From the NCBI GenBank assembly GCA_002633005.1, contig NMRA01000114.1, positions 212,835 to 276,834 on the forward strand: a stretch of DNA of 64,000 nucleotides. Reading direction: 5' to 3'. Both the position numbers and the translations under genes were made by a program. The notes under the pieces were generated by a model that worked only from the letters and a program-made list of their open reading frames with translations, did no database searches and had not been told where the DNA came from. This document shows, piece by piece, positions 24,135-36,935 of the stretch. The first letter of the stretch is position 1, and each line of letters begins with the position of its first letter. The stretch comes from Phoronis australis (lineage: Eukaryota; Phoronida; Phoronidae).

Positions 24135-25305
24135 TACTCTTACAAGGAAGTCACGCGTTTCTAAAGATATGGGGGAATTTTCACCGCTCGTCCTTCTGAG
24201 CTGCTTGTACCAGGATCAGAGAGAGCACGGCGCCCGATTCCAGCAAGACTGAATTAAACGTAATTATCCGACATTAGACTGTTTTAGACATCTCTGACTG
24301 TAAATAATGGCGAATTTTCAAAATGCATTGACCACTAATTTTCGTTATAAACGAACACCACGGCAGTATTCAGCTGGAAAAAAAAAACAACCAAGTACTG
24401 TTTTCGATTTTTAAAAATCGATGAACTAATAATCTATAAAATACAACCATTGGGTACGATTGAAGATAAACTACCGCGCGTATTGATATACTCGGTGGAT
24501 ATACAAACGCTGATCAGAGTTAACAATATCACATGCATTCGTTTTTTAATATTCTTTCAATTTCGTTTAACCAGATTTTTGACCAGGAAACAGTTGCTAT
24601 TCCCACTTTTCATTTTTTGTTACTGACAAAGAGCTAGAATAGTTACATAGTCAGTGTCACCGAAATTGTCCAGAGATTCCAAATCTTCAATTTGGTTATC
24701 ACCATATTTGCACTTTTGTATATATTTTATGATTTGAGTTATGATATAGATTAAACTTTAATGACACGTGAAATGTTTAGTGTACCTGTAATGTGGCAAA
24801 TTTAGGGATGAGCTCAAAATGAACTTAACCAATTAAGTTTAGCTGGAGATAAAAATCTACCACAGCTTTGGTACTTCAAGTTCAAAACATAGATAAAAAG
24901 TTATCAGCCCGTTCCTGGTAAGAAAAAAAAAAACAAGTGGGCAGAAGCATTAAAAATTAAATAAAGAAAAGCAATATGAAACTCATCGTTCCTTTGGGAA
25001 GTGGCCCTTTCTGAAGATAAACACAAGTTAACCTTTTTAGTCCTTTTGTAATATTTATAATGTACCAAGTTAAAACTACTCTCCAGAGTTACAGGCTGCA
25101 ACTCTGCAAATGTCAGAGAAAACTAAATTGAGGGTACTAACAACAACCATTGTAGAGACAGTAATGCTAGCAATTACCATTCCACTTCATTGGCTCAGAT
25201 TTATATCAATACAAAGGGCGTGCTGAATAGGCATCGTAAGAGTTGTCTGGGGCTTAGGGAAACAGAGCGGTCACCAGTGTAAGCGAGAAATTCCCCACAT
25301 GAGTT
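24128..25305 (+). repeat. About 1.1-kb dispersed repeat, copy 2 of 3
   Basis: Colinear with 8,476-9,390 from 'gaataatac.cttacaagga' to 'gtgtaagcgagaaattc', with extra sequence around 24,440-24,800. It begins on the stop codon of the neurensin-like gene and runs directly at its right end into 25,306-25,610, a fragment of the 3.1-kb element. Confidence 0.65.
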
Positions 25306-25610
25306 TTAAGAGATGTTTTGCTACGGTTTTTGTTTGCAGTTCATTGAACCGAAGCTTTTAACACATGGAGATGTCATTTGCCTTTTCAAAACTAAAGCAA
25401 GATTTTGAAGCTGTTCTTCAGAAAGCTGGTGTGCATGAAGTTTTCTGGACAGGCAATTTTAAGAAATGACTGTTGAAGCTAAACACTTTTGCAGTTTGTG
25501 CTCAACTAAGAGAGACGAAAGTGAAATGAGACTAGTGTTCAATAATTCACTTGCTGACACACTAAGTAACACAGCCCATTATAATATGTTTTGAATCAAA
25601 CATTGAATTA
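25306..25610 (+). repeat. Fragment of the 3.1-kb element (matches about 18,280-18,590)
   Basis: Matches 'agagatgtttt.ctac.gtttt', 'agcttttaacacatggagatg', 'gctgttcttcagaaagctgg' and 'cacagcccatt.taa' in the same order as 18,300-18,580. The coding frame seen there is broken here (for example 'aagaaatgactgttgaagc'). Confidence 0.65.
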
Positions 25611-25872
25611 CTGGATTTAATCATTCTCTCTCCATCTACCCACAATCTCAAAACATAGCTACCTTTTAAACAAACCCAGGCAATCTCTGACACCTAACTT
25701 TCCAACTGCACTTTACCTTAAAACAAAATCGAGTACCTCCCAGTAATTAGCACCAAAATGCAGCAGTTTATCTCTATTTACGTCATCGCTCCTTTTTTAA
25801 TAACAGAGAGTCTTAAAACGTGGCACAGTCTAGTGCAACCTCTGTAAATTAATTCTGTGTCAGGTCCATTAT

Positions 25873-28800
25873 TTAATGCAAAAAGCTGTCACTGAGAAGT
25901 CCTTTCTTGCGTCTCAACACTCTAAGCCGTGACAACGCTTCTTTCCACTGGAAGTAAGCACCTTCAAGATGCCGGTAGGGGGACCCATCATCGGCGTGCA
26001 CGCTGCTGACTGCTTGGCGGCCATGTAAAACTCGTTGATTATCAACAACGAGTGTTTCACCTATAAATAAAAGACCCTTGAGTGATGAACTACATGAAGC
26101 AGCATTGTGCCATACGAGTCCACTTCCTTCACCCATTGTGCATGGGTTCGAATCCCATTGGTGCACACTATTCGACCCTTTAGTCAGGTCTCTAGTTTCT
26201 CAGCTTGGTTTAGACTATGTGTAAATAACCCATTTAAATGGTTTCATGAGGTCAGTGTAGCTTGCGCATGTCTGGTATAAGGTGTATCTGATTACCTGCA
26301 ATTATTTTTTTATGAATTCCAGAAATAATAAATCAACTTGACCATGGTTTGTTAACCTTTAAAATGAAGGAAATGACTACATATCGTGCCCTGTAATGTT
26401 TTATCCAAAAGTAATATTATATGACTTACCCGCCTGAAATTTTTTAATAATCGTGTTTTCAGAGTTGTGCAGTTGGTCAACAAATGCCGCGTATGCCTCG
26501 TACATGACCTTGACTTTATCCAAGGGAACAAACCGAAAGTTCATGGCCCACAGGTTGACTTGAATGGACAAAATATCTCTTGTCGTCTCGCAAAGCCTGG
26601 TTTGGAATGAAAAAAAAATTACTCTAAATCTGGAAACAGGTGCAAATGCATAAAATTGCCAGCCAGGTCAAGCCATCTTCTTGTGGTTTCAGTTCTACCA
26701 AGCCAAGTGGCTTCCAGTATGAGCTAAGCAGAACAATTACTCATCGAGATCTGGATAGAGTTCAATACTGCAAAGACCTCCCTAGTACCTCAAAGGAATG
26801 CTTCATGAGATCACTCGACTTATTGCTGTGTATTTTAAATAAGAACATAAGACTTTGGCTAGATTTTTCAGTCCGCGTGACAGTTGTTAAATTCTACCCA
26901 GTTTTGCGCCCCGTTGTTCAAACTTCTCGCGAGCCAGAAAAGAAAAATGTGGCAAGAGCTCGCAAAATCACGCGAGTACAAGGCCAATATCTGACGGGCA
27001 TGGTTAGGAACTTACTAGCTTATCCTGACAAAACACTGGTTATCAAAGAGATTGATTGGTGAAGTAGGAAAGTTGATATCACTGTTCCCGTTCCATAAGA
27101 GATAGTTTTCCCTGATGAAGTGCAAGTTAGTTTAATGCCTTAGGGTTCTACGAAACACATTTCAGTCTCAAAGCGGTACTGAGTGGCCTAGGAAAAGTCT
27201 TCTTTGAACGACGGGATGGGATGGAAGAGGACTTGGCAATCCGGAGATAATCCTACATCTTCTACAGGTACCTCTGTTTATCAGTCCCATCTTGTAACTC
27301 CACAAACAGTGTCATGGGACGGGACTTTCAAGTTCCGTTGCGTTTTCTATGTTTGCGAGCACTATACAGACGCTTTTCAAATATGTCACGTCCACATTTC
27401 CATGTCCTTGCGTTTTTTGACAACACGCTGATCTGTGTTTAAGCAATTGGGTTCGGACTTGGATTCATAGCAGCTAGACTACATTTTACATTGCGCGCAC
27501 CCAGCCTTGAAAATGGGGGTCTCGAATTTCTGGACCTTTTGCTGACAAAACATCCGGAAGACTAATAAAAAAAAAACGGGGTACCACGTTCAGAACCGTG
27601 CGTCTGCGCCTTTTTAGTGGACTTTTGTCTCGTTTTCTGGGACTTTTTGTTTCTCTGGGGCGGACCTTTTTGCCCACTTCGTCAAATGGGGGGCTCGTGC
27701 AAGCCCCCGAGCCTCCCAACCCCCCCCCCCTTGGGTGCGCGCCTGTTTTGTCTGTTGCTTTAAAGGCCACGGCACAGCCCTGACGAATATAAATCCGTAA
27801 AAACCATGTTACAGTTTATCTACAAAAAATCTTAAGGGAGAGCAGTGGCGGATTTTAAGGGGGTCATGGCAGTTCGGGAGTGCGAATGTCTGGCGGGAAA
27901 GTCCTAGCTAATACTCTTCCCTGCAACCCCACCCAACTCAAAATCCTCGATCCGCCCCTGGAGAAGACTGTGAGACATAGAATTACATTCATCAAATGAA
28001 AATTATGGAATTGCAACCCATTTTGCCTACGACCTACTCGATAGGGGCTTTCTCAGAGCAGTATATGAAATCTCCTACGAAATCATCATAGCCGCGGTCG
28101 GGATAAAAGACTTTATTGCCGGTCAACAGTCGGAAAGCTTCGGGATTCTCCGCTTCTAATCGTCTCGCTGCGTGAAATCCGTCGACGAGAGTGTTCTCAC
28201 CGCCTTCTTTGCTTTGTTTCACGAAGTGAAATATTTGAATCTGAAAAACAAAAAATGATGGCTGGGTATTACAACAGTGTTCGTCTCGAAACATCTGAAA
28301 TCGTCACTACTATCGACGTTGCGTAAATTACATTTAAGCGACAGACGTTGCACAATCAGTAGGCACAAGAAAGGCATGGCCCCTTTTGCATTACAAAAAT
28401 ACGAGTTACATGATTCATTATGGAGAGGGCTGCGTGAACCTGGTAACGACAGAGACAAGGAAGAGCATGAACCGCAGGCAAAAATGATAATTATAGGGGT
28501 TGAACGCAGAGGCGGATCGATATTGAGTTAGGGGGGCCAGGGCAGAGTATTAGCCAGGATTTTGCCCGTCACACATTCGCACCCCAAAACTGCCAAATGG
28601 AATCTGGGAGAATTTTAGGGGGTCCATGGCCCCCTTAGCCCCCTCTAAATCCGCCACTGGAACGATAGAAATTCTAAGCAACCCACGAGTCCCTCCTGAA
28701 TACTTCAGCCCAGACGCAATGGCGGCAGATTTTTTATCTGATGAAAAAACGGGATGTGAGCGTTCAATCGCTGGGAAGAGATGCTCTTATGGGTCAATTA

Positions 28801-31800
28801 CTGGGGCCACCGGCTCTTGGTACTTTACAGCACGTAGCAGTCACTGTCGTCGCCGGAAAAACATCACCATCTCACAAAAGTACATGAACGGATACATCAT
28901 GGCAACACGCATTATCAATCAATGTGGATATTTACCCCTGGATTGGGATCGTCGTAAATCATATCATTGTGTAATGGGATGGCATGAGATGAGTAGGGCA
29001 GGGCGTTCGGGTTATCTCTCGAGTACACGTGGGTGACATTCCTGAAAGAAAATCACAACACCCATGAGCTCACTTTTTACGTTTTTAATGTTTATTAGAA
29101 TACAGCAATAATTTATAGTACAATAAAGAGATAACAATTGTCGTATTACTCATTATGATTGCACTCCAGCAAAGATTACAAAGAATACCATTCACATCAC
29201 ATACAAACCTCATGTTTTCAAAAGGATCAGATGTCCAGACTTTTACTTAAGGAGTGAATCTACAAGAGACCCTCTATTTTCAAATTCAATAAATTCTCTA
29301 GTGTACTTTTATATATGTGAAATTTAGTTAAACAAGTTATGAGATTAATAACATCTGGCGCGCCAATTTTCACAAAAAAAATATCTAAAAGAGTTAAATT
29401 AAGCACGATGTGTTTTTCCTAAAAATCACAATTCGAACGAATGCCAAAAAGATTTGCTATGAGGACATGAACCCATCTTTACGACTTGAACAAGTGTCCG
29501 TGGTGCCTTTCCGAACCTAGTGATTTACCGTCAGGAGAAAAAGACCACGGCTCCAAAAAGAAGCTTTACTGGAACACTGCAGTATATTCCGTCAATGTTT
29601 CGCGTTTTTTACCGTGTGTGGGTGGGCGCACGTTATTACCAACCGGTGCTAATAGTCTTCGGTGCGACGATAGACTGAAGACTGGTTCGAGTTCATCGCT
29701 TTATTAATCCCGACCGTACGTTCACAAGCCCACTCAAACAAAACGTCCAACGTAATGTCTGTTGTATGCTCCAGCCAGTGCTGCAAAACCTTGACTTGTG
29801 ATGAACTTCTGAGACACTTTCAGCAACTCAACTATAACTCTCTTGTAACTTTGATTTTCAACTTTTAACTCTTTCAACTATCAACTGCTTAACTGTTGAA
29901 CTGTTTTTTTTTTACTAAAACTTTTTCTAACTATCCCAAACCCAGCCTGGGTATTTATAGTCTCATGCAATGTTCTGGAACTTTTCACCAGTTCAAGCAC
30001 TTTCTGGAACTTTCCGGAATCTACCCAATCATTCTACAAAGATATACTAGCCTCTAGAATAGTCCAGACTGCATTAATCAATGTCATGCTAAAGTCTTCT
30101 AGGAAGTTCCACACTATGTAGTAAACAAATTGCATCATCACTGTACTGAACTCAGGGGTCATGCCAATCAAACAGAACAACAAAACAAAACAAAACAATA
30201 CAACTAAAAACAATGTCAGTCTATATTCTGGCACAATGAGTTCCTACATAACGGATGATTTTTCTTTTTACAAAGCTTTACAAATTCCACTAGCTAGCAA
30301 CAGTTTATACCCTTGCAAATTTCAAAAAATTGGACACCAAGCTGGGGTTGGTTTTCAAAGTAAATGAGAGGATACATCTTGAAAAAACCGACAGCTCGAC
30401 TTCACAGATAACAAAAACAGGTTTTACCCGTAGTGGTAAGGAGTAGGAAAGCCGACACGGTTGCAGAGAGGTTCGACAACGCCCGTTTCCGCTGGACTAT
30501 TCTCCAACACCACAATACCAGTTGTTGCTAGCTCCCACAGAAAGTCGTGCAGAAAATCGTCGTCCTCCATAACCTAAAAAGAAATTGTAGTTCAAGGTGT
30601 ACTTCGTAGCCCGGGTGTGCCTCGTCCTCGTCAAACAGAATAAACTGCAAATAGGACTAGTTTGTCTACTCATTTTTTACAACCATCTTGTATTGGCGGT
30701 ATATTTCTCGAACGGAACAACGCTTTCTGGCGGATGGGCGCAGACTCCTTTGGTGCGCTAGTAAAGCGTCAACATTAACTTATAGCATAGATTATAGACA
30801 ACTATAGCCTACGCTTATACATAGCGACCACAAATACGCGTTCCACCAAAGACGCATTTTTATTTATTCACACTTTCTGATACAAAAATGGTTTTATATT
30901 GTCCCATGAGAAGTGGTGCGAGAGCTTCATCTTCATAAAGATAGTTAAGGTGCACTTCAACCTCACTTACGCCCGTGACTCAGGAAAACGCAGCAACGGC
31001 AGCGGGCTTAAAGCCATTTTCAATGAGCCACACAAGTACAAAATTGTTAAGATGATGATGAATTTTAAATGCTCAATCTTTACATCAGTCTAAACAACTT
31101 GAAAGACTTCCTTAGCGTCCAACTTAACGAGCCATGTTTCTGGAACCGTCAGCCTGTACTGTTAAAAGTCCATGGTGATGTGTTTTTCGTCTTCTGGTCC
31201 TGTTTTTAGAATCGTGTGCATCCCTTATCTCTCCCTCCCTACTGCCCTCTCTAATTCCTTGCCCCCTGATTCCCACCCTCCCTCCCCCTCCTCCCGTCCC
31301 CCACCCTACCTCTCAGCACCCTCCCTCCCTCCTTGCACGCCACGTGATCAATTATAAATGCTTATTTGCCATAAAACATCAAATCAATGCCATCCCACTA
31401 ATTCTGGATTTTATTAAGAACCATTTTCAATACCTGCCTAAAATCTAGTTGTTTTATCCTTTCTTGCATTTCGTTTCCCCATAAACGGTCTCTTGGCGGA
31501 CGCAATAACATGTCGGCTTTTAGTGCACTTTGGACATTCTGCCGGAAACTGCTAGCTTTCAACCAATCGGCGCTGTACGTGCTCTCATGTCCGTCGCTCC
31601 AATGGACTGTCAGCGTGTTGCCATTGGAAACCTGGTAAAAATACACAAAATTATGAAACCGAAAGTAGATGGGAGTACTTTCATGGACATTCATGTTTAA
31701 TCAAGCGGGTTATTTTTCAAAACGTTTTTAGGCTGTTTCGCACATAAACACATGCACAATGTGTCGCTCGTACGTGCGCATGTTAGACAGGAGATTTGGT

Positions 31801-33808
31801 ATCGAACTATCCGAAATGGCTTGCCGGCGAGAAGGGAGCAATACATGAGCGTGCAGAATTTTCTTCGCGGGCAAGGACTAATTTGCGAAAGCAGGGTTGG
31901 TCTTGGCGGTTCTACTGTAGGTGCCCTGCGTCAGTGGTAACGTCACTGTGGTGCGTGGTTTGACGTAGCCTTGGTTCAAATCTATATACTAAATATACAG
32001 CTTTGCGCCAATGTGGGTAAAAAAGTGGTAAGATAAAATCTGGCAAAAAATTACTGTCATTAGAAACTACAGTCTTCCGTGAGTGAATTAGATTATTGAA
32101 CGGTGTTGGAAAAAATGGCGTTCTGCTGTTATTCTGTTGCTAAAGTTATGGAGCGATCTTCAGCGACGGCTTTCGGCGCCATGAAATATCGCATCACTTA
32201 TTGGCCAGTTTTTTTTTCGCCAATTCTTTAATCAATTGTTGTTCTTTCACGAGGTTACGTACATTTCACAACAAATTATCGGAACTGGTTTTTAGAATTT
32301 TGATACTGAAAAATCGAATTTCAGAAGAAATTTTGCTGTTGCCAAGCTATCATCAGCTCCCGAGAGATGTCGCAAAAATTTAGGAAATGGCGCGGGCGCG
32401 TGTCACGAGCGTACTGTTTCTAATGCGACGACGTAGCTTTTCTTTGTTAGAAAAGGTGGAGGATTACGCAAGAAAATGACGCTTACATGCGCCAACGAAG
32501 GGGGGCTCAGGGGCTCGAATGAGCCTCCCCCCATTTGGGAAGTGGGCAAAAAGGTCCCCCCTCAGAGAAACAAAAAGTGTGAGAAAACGAAATAAAAGTC
32601 GACTTAAGAGATGCTAACGCGCAATTCACAGCTCCGATCATAAAAGGTCCACATCGGTAGGAATTCGAAGACTGGGTGCGCTAATGGTTTATTAGACTGT
32701 TTTCCATTAAACGGCTGTAACGGACAAGGTGAGTGTTTGATTACCAGATTTTACATGCAACCCGTGCGGGCATTAGCTCTACATGTTGATACAGGTTTCA
32801 GGGCGAGTTGACTAGCAGAACTACCCTGTCTGTGTGCAATTTCGGGGCCTATGGAAGAAAAACACTCAGTGCTACCTAGCTTATTTTGACGATAGTCTTC
32901 CTACAGCTACATGTAGATGGATGGCTAGGTTTGACGGTGGTCAAGGTCCCTTTCCATGGTAGGTGTTTGGTGGCCCGTGGTCATGGTTCGACTACTGTTC
33001 TGGGAGAAAACATACTTAAAGGATGTTAAATCCTGTTTTGATCATTTCAACCAATCCTCGTTCTGTCACCTGCTAATACGTCATTGAAGTCAATCTTGAA
33101 CGAACGATAAAAGCAGGTTTCAAATAAAAAGTACTATTTTTTGTCACAGAGAAGATACTACAGCTCTTCGTGGGTGGTCTTTCCCTACAGTAGTCGTGTA
33201 ACTCGTGAAAAACGCAAATCACGCTTACCCATCTAAAAGACTTCGCAAGGAATTTTCAAATTTTGCTCGAAGCATTTGAGGGTTGTTTACGAGAACTAGA
33301 TGGAAACGTCGTTTTTAACATCTGTTAATAGGCCAAAATCGGGTGTAATACACTTTAATTTACGAAACAACGAAATGGCAGATTTTTATCTTCATTAATA
33401 TAGACCAGCGATAACATTTAGTTATTTATTTATTTATTTATTCATTCATTCACTCATTCATTTATTTATTTATTTATTCATTTATGTAATATTTACAATG
33501 AGGGTAGCCCCATCAGTTCACACTGCTTTCCATGGGGCCCTCGTGCGATATTAATTACCTGAGTAAAAGACATCTTTGCATTGTCTTTTAAAAACATCCG
33601 CGTTCTAGAGAGAGCACTTCTTTCGAAGCAAGTCTTGCACGTACAGTTGTTGCGGAGGAATACATTGGGGAATATGTCGCGCGTTCCATCACTCCACCGC
33701 ACTGTCGTGTCACCTGTACTATTACTGACTACTTCAGAAAGTACATCGTCAGTCTTTTTTGATGAAGTCGTAACTGCAGACAACTGGCGGAGTCCCTTTG
33801 CTACAAAA
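25873..33808 (-). CDS. BBOX1: Gamma-butyrobetaine dioxygenase-like 2-oxoglutarate/iron oxygenase, 5' exon not found
   Basis: Seven exons join in phase: 33,808-33,559, 31,631-31,434, 30,573-30,428, 29,041-28,936, 28,240-28,038, 26,596-26,430 and 26,060-25,873 (stop TAA), giving about 418 residues plus a missing start exon. BBOX1 hydroxylates gamma-butyrobetaine in the last step of carnitine synthesis. The N-terminal zinc domain shows FLRNNCTCKTCFE (C-x-C-x-x-C) and VHWSDGHESTYSADWL. The iron site is His-Asn-Asp in exon 4 (IPLHNDMIY) with the distal His in the last exon (QRVLHGR); RHLEGAYFQW holds the probable 2-oxoglutarate Arg. Exon 5 carries VDGFHAARRL...NPEAF. The first listed exon opens at a TTTTTCAG acceptor with one base completing a codon, so the true start lies upstream. 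BBOX1 typically has about 387 residues. The related trimethyllysine dioxygenase is less likely, because the WGNEMQ...LDF block follows the BBOX pattern. Confidence 0.85.
26105..26165 (+). repeat. Possible tRNA-like fragment in the last BBOX intron
   Basis: 'gggttcgaatccca' near 26,140-26,153 is a perfect B-box (T-arm) sequence. No matching A box or cloverleaf is seen upstream, so at best it is a SINE or tRNA-pseudogene fragment. Confidence 0.2.
27492..27742 (-). repeat. Short inverted-repeat element (GGCTGGGTGCGC family), copy 2
   Basis: Bounded by 'gcgcgcacccag' and 'ttgggtgcgcgc', an inverted repeat of about 12 bp. The interior holds the shared 'gtttctctggggcggaccttttt' block and a C-run near the right end. 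It is opposite in orientation to the other copies and lies in the BBOX intron between exons 5 and 6. The 94-residue frame across it is a by-product. Confidence 0.7.
27843..27960 (-). mobile_element. Short CAG...CTG element with 5-bp target duplication (copy 2)
   Basis: Starts CAGTGGCGG and ends CCGCCCCTG. Flanks are 'gagag' and 'gagaa', a 4 of 5 match. The interior is inverted relative to copy 1 ('gggggtcatgg' on the left, 'cccaactcaaaatcc' on the right). Confidence 0.65.
28507..28659 (+). mobile_element. Short CAG...CTG element with 5-bp target duplication (copy 3)
   Basis: Starts CAGAGGCGGATC and ends ATCCGCCACTG. Perfect 5-bp flanks 'gaacg' lie at 28,502-28,506 and 28,660-28,664. The interior closely matches copy 1 ('ttagggggg.cagggc.agtat', 'ggcccccttagccccct'). 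It sits in the BBOX intron between exons 4 and 5. Confidence 0.8.
31975..32885 (-). repeat. Dispersed repeat family, copy C, with a nested insertion
   Basis: The reverse complement follows copies A (7,656) and B (35,974): 'acatgttgatacaggttt', 'gtccgttacagccgttt', then 'ggagcgatctt' and 'taacggtag.acgc', and an end around 'gcaaagctgtatatttagtata'. Copy 3 of the GGCTGGGTGCGC element is inserted at 32,486-32,682. It lies in the BBOX intron between exons 1 and 2 as numbered here. Confidence 0.6.
32486..32682 (+). repeat. Short inverted-repeat element (GGCTGGGTGCGC family), copy 3
   Basis: Runs from 'catgcgccaacgaagggggg' to 'gaagactgggtgcgc', with 'cctcagagaaacaaaaag' and 'aaaaggtccacatcggtagg' inside. 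Nested in repeat copy C. Confidence 0.65.
33421..33486 (+). repeat. (TTTA)n / (TTCA)n microsatellite
   Basis: Sixteen tetranucleotide units of TTTA, interrupted by TTCA and CTCA, immediately downstream of BBOX exon 1 on its coding strand. Confidence 0.9.
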
Positions 33809-35530
33809 CTGAAAAATGAGATTTTAGTACTATTCAAATGAGCTTGATTTTAGCGTAAGGGGAACTAAATTTTCATTTGGACCTCATAACCATAAGGTTA
33901 AACTCCCAACTTAGATGAGAGGTACTTTCTGGGCTAAGAAAAACGGACACTTGGTTATAGCTCAAGACCATGTTCGGAGCATAAAATGACCCGCCGTGAT
34001 CGTACAAGCTGACTTGTAGAGCCTATTCTCAATCAACTAAGATTTGTCAAGTCTTCCTAACCCCAGAAATAGCCTCCTCCGTAGCACAGGGGACATTTTG
34101 AGACCAAGTGCATAACAGGAAGTTGTCAAGACTCTACCGGCTAGTCTCGTTCCAGTGGCCCCCACCCCCTCCCTCCCCAGCCCCCTGTATCCGACGATGC
34201 GCCGCCTATTCGTTACCCAGTGAAAATCTACGTGGTCGAATTAAAAGTAAAGGAGAATATTGCTATGAGGAGGGTAATCTGTGGGAAGCAACCTTCACTG
34301 TTTACTTTACATGACCAGTCATGACCCATATTAGATCGGAGCCATCCAACCTGCTGCTTATGGTGCTAGTCTAGCCGACCGATGCAGTGAAGCGTTTAAA
34401 AACCTATTGATAGGGCCAGGGAGAGAGATCACGTCGTCTTTTTTAATTAAGAGTCAATAAATGGGCCATTGTGTGGGCCAACTCTTAATCCTCCGAGTGT
34501 AGTTAGATATATGTTATAGCCATAGACATACATATTTATAGTCACTTTATCTCAAGGAATGTGATAAGATGAAAATCAACTGACAGCCATCGAAGGTTTT
34601 TTACATCACGCTAAATCGTTGTCAGAGACCTCCGGAGTTGCTATATGGTGCAACTCGGACGGCCTGGGCTCAACAGAACTAACCACAGTCAGTCTACTCA
34701 CCCCAGTGTGAGAAACGAGAGTAGTTCTACTTGCCGTGTCAGTTGCAGCTCATTATCTCTTTTATGACGCACAACGTATGACTGGGCAAAGTAGTAGTAG
34801 TAGTAGTGTAGATAAGAAAGTGGAGCGCGAGACCCTTATTGAGGTTCCCGTCAAGTCCTCACGACCATTCTACGTTATGTACATGAAATGAATACACGGC
34901 CCCTTTTGTAAATTTGGGTCTGCCAACGATATTCTGCACCGTGACATCACCAGTTCATATAGACAGATTGCGCTAGTAACCGTATGTGTTAAAAATCAGA
35001 AGTCACAACTGTTTTGGTGCGCGGGTCAACGAATGTGATGCATTATTTTTTCATGTGAGAGTGCACAAGTACACGTTCTACATTGAAAGAGCGACTCGCC
35101 TGGCAGACGCATTGGAAACTACTGGCAACTCCAAGAAACCGTAAGTTTCCTCGCCAATCTCATAATGTCGTGGAGAATGGATTCAAAGGCGCAGTCCCCA
35201 CACCTTTACACTACTTGCGCCCAAGACTGGTAGAACAAGCAATGAAGAACCCCTGACGCTTTAGCATACACAACTTGCGATGAGGCAGGTGTAGCCGCCG
35301 CGCTGAGACTCGCTCGTGCCACACTACTACACTGTAAAATGAAAGTATACATGTCCCTATTACCAAGCTGACCACCCGCAAACAAAGACAAACTACCTTA
35401 ATTGTCCTACTTTGTTGGCTGAGAGCCGCCGAAGACATGTTCGCGTGATTGAGAACATACTACGGTACGCGACTGGGAAAGTGCAATCACGAGATCAGGT
35501 TGACGTCGTGCTTATCTGCGGCCTATTATA
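33809..35530. other. Region upstream of the BBOX-like gene
   Basis: Should contain the missing 5' exon and promoter of the BBOX-like gene on the minus strand. I could not find a defensible start exon (an ATG exon ending with two bases of a split codon before a GT donor). A short 'tagtagtagtagtag' run lies near 34,793-34,807. Confidence 0.3.
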
Positions 35531-35973
35531 GGCAGTGGGCCAGATCTCATAGCATTCATTCTCATGAGTACTTTGGGGGGGCAACCTAGTTCTTTCTATG
35601 TGGCTATATAATGCACATATAAATCAAATTCCAAAAAGTTCCCACGTCTACACTAGCACATTTCTATTAAAAAAGATGTTTTTGTTGCAATAAATAATGT
35701 GCACATTCCTGCCACTTGGTGACGCTTTTCTATTAAATTGACCAATCAGAGAGCCAGATTGTATTGTTATGCTTGGTGACTTCAATATCGCAGCTCCCTT
35801 GGATAGTGAAGCCTGTGTAATTGAAAGGTTTATCAAACAGCACTAAATTGTGAGAACTTGAAGAAGCTTGGAGAAGCATCCTGACGAAAGCTGATGGACT
35901 GTGGAATTATGTGAATCAGTAGATCGAAAAGAAGAAGAGGTGTCTCAAACGTTTGTGCAGAAAACAGCTGCAA

Positions 35974-36935
35974 TGCCCAACTGGCATATATTATCCAGCC
36001 AGCTACCTATAGCTGTATGAAGACTGTCGTCAAAACAACTAGATACCACTGTGTGTATTTCTTCCGTAGACCCCGAAATTGCACACAGCCAGGGTAGTTC
36101 TGCTCGTCACCTCGCCATGAAACTTGTATCAACATGTAAAGCTAAAGACCGGGCGGGATGCATGCAAAATCTGGGAAGTCAACCTAGGCACTCGATCACC
36201 TTGCCCCGGCGTTTCAGCCGTTTAAGTGAAAAACAATGCAATAAACGTCATTTTTGCGTAACTCTCCTCCTTTTCTAACAATGGAAAGTATGCCGTCGTT
36301 TTGAAAACAGTACGCTCGTGTCACGCGCACGTGCCATTCCTAAATTTTTGCGACATCTCGCCGGAGATGGTGATAGCTTGGCAGCAGCAAAATTTCTTCT
36401 GAAATTCGGTTTTTCGGTATCAAAATTCTGAAAACTTATTGGCCTCATGAAGTGAAACCAGTTCCGATAATTTGTTGTGACGTGTATGCAACGTCGTGAA
36501 AGAACAGCAGTTCATTGAAGAATCGGTGAAAACATAAATTGGCCGTCGCTAAGGATCGCTCCATATATTTAGCAGCAGAATAACGGTAGAACGCTATTTT
36601 TCCAACACCGTTAAATAATTTAGTTTACTCAAGGAAGACTGTAGTTTTTAATGACACTTATTTTGTGTCAGATTTCAGAGGCGGATCTACAGGGGGGGGT
36701 TCAGGGGGTTTAAACCCCCCCCCCCCTCGGGACAGGATCAAAAATAAAAACTGGAAAAAAATCGCCAGAAAAACGAAATTAGCTACTAAAAATCCCAAAA
36801 AAATCNCCCCCCCCCTTACTGAAATCGTAGATCTGCCACTGGATTTTATCTTACCACTTTTTACCCACATCGGTGCAAAGCTGTATATTTAGTATACAGC
36901 TTTGTACCAAGGCTACGTGTGTCTGCGCTGTAGAA
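35974..36935 (+). repeat. Dispersed repeat family, copy B, with a nested insertion
   Basis: Colinear with copy A ('atcaacatgtaaagctaaaga', 'tgcatgcaaaatctggg', 'aataaacgtcatttttgcgtaa', 'agcagcagaataacggtagaacgc'). Its complete right end is 'gcaaagctgtatatttagta' followed by 'tacagctttg', a short palindrome. The CAG...CTG element at 36,676-36,841 is inserted in it. Confidence 0.65.
36676..36841 (+). mobile_element. Short CAG...CTG element with 5-bp target duplication (copy 4)
   Basis: Starts CAGAGGCGGATCTAC and ends GTAGATCTGCCACTG. Perfect 5-bp flanks 'gattt' lie at 36,671-36,675 and 36,842-36,846. The interior differs from copies 1-3 (a G-run, then a C-run 'aaacccccccccccctcggg'). The single N at 36,806 lies in its poly-C tract. 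Confidence 0.8.

Noticed and set aside
26105-26165. Functional tRNA gene
   Set aside because: Only the T-arm sequence is present; no A box or acceptor stem could be folded.
26640-27062. 140-codon plus-strand open frame
   Set aside because: It lies opposite a BBOX-like intron, has no recognisable domain, no flanking splice sites of note, and ordinary composition for chance frames.
33809-33837. Extending the BBOX-like first exon to a start at 33,837
   Set aside because: The codon there is TTG, not ATG, and a strong TTTTTCAG acceptor lies between it and the conserved sequence.
33581-33841. 86-codon plus-strand frame
   Set aside because: Antisense shadow of the first found BBOX-like exon.
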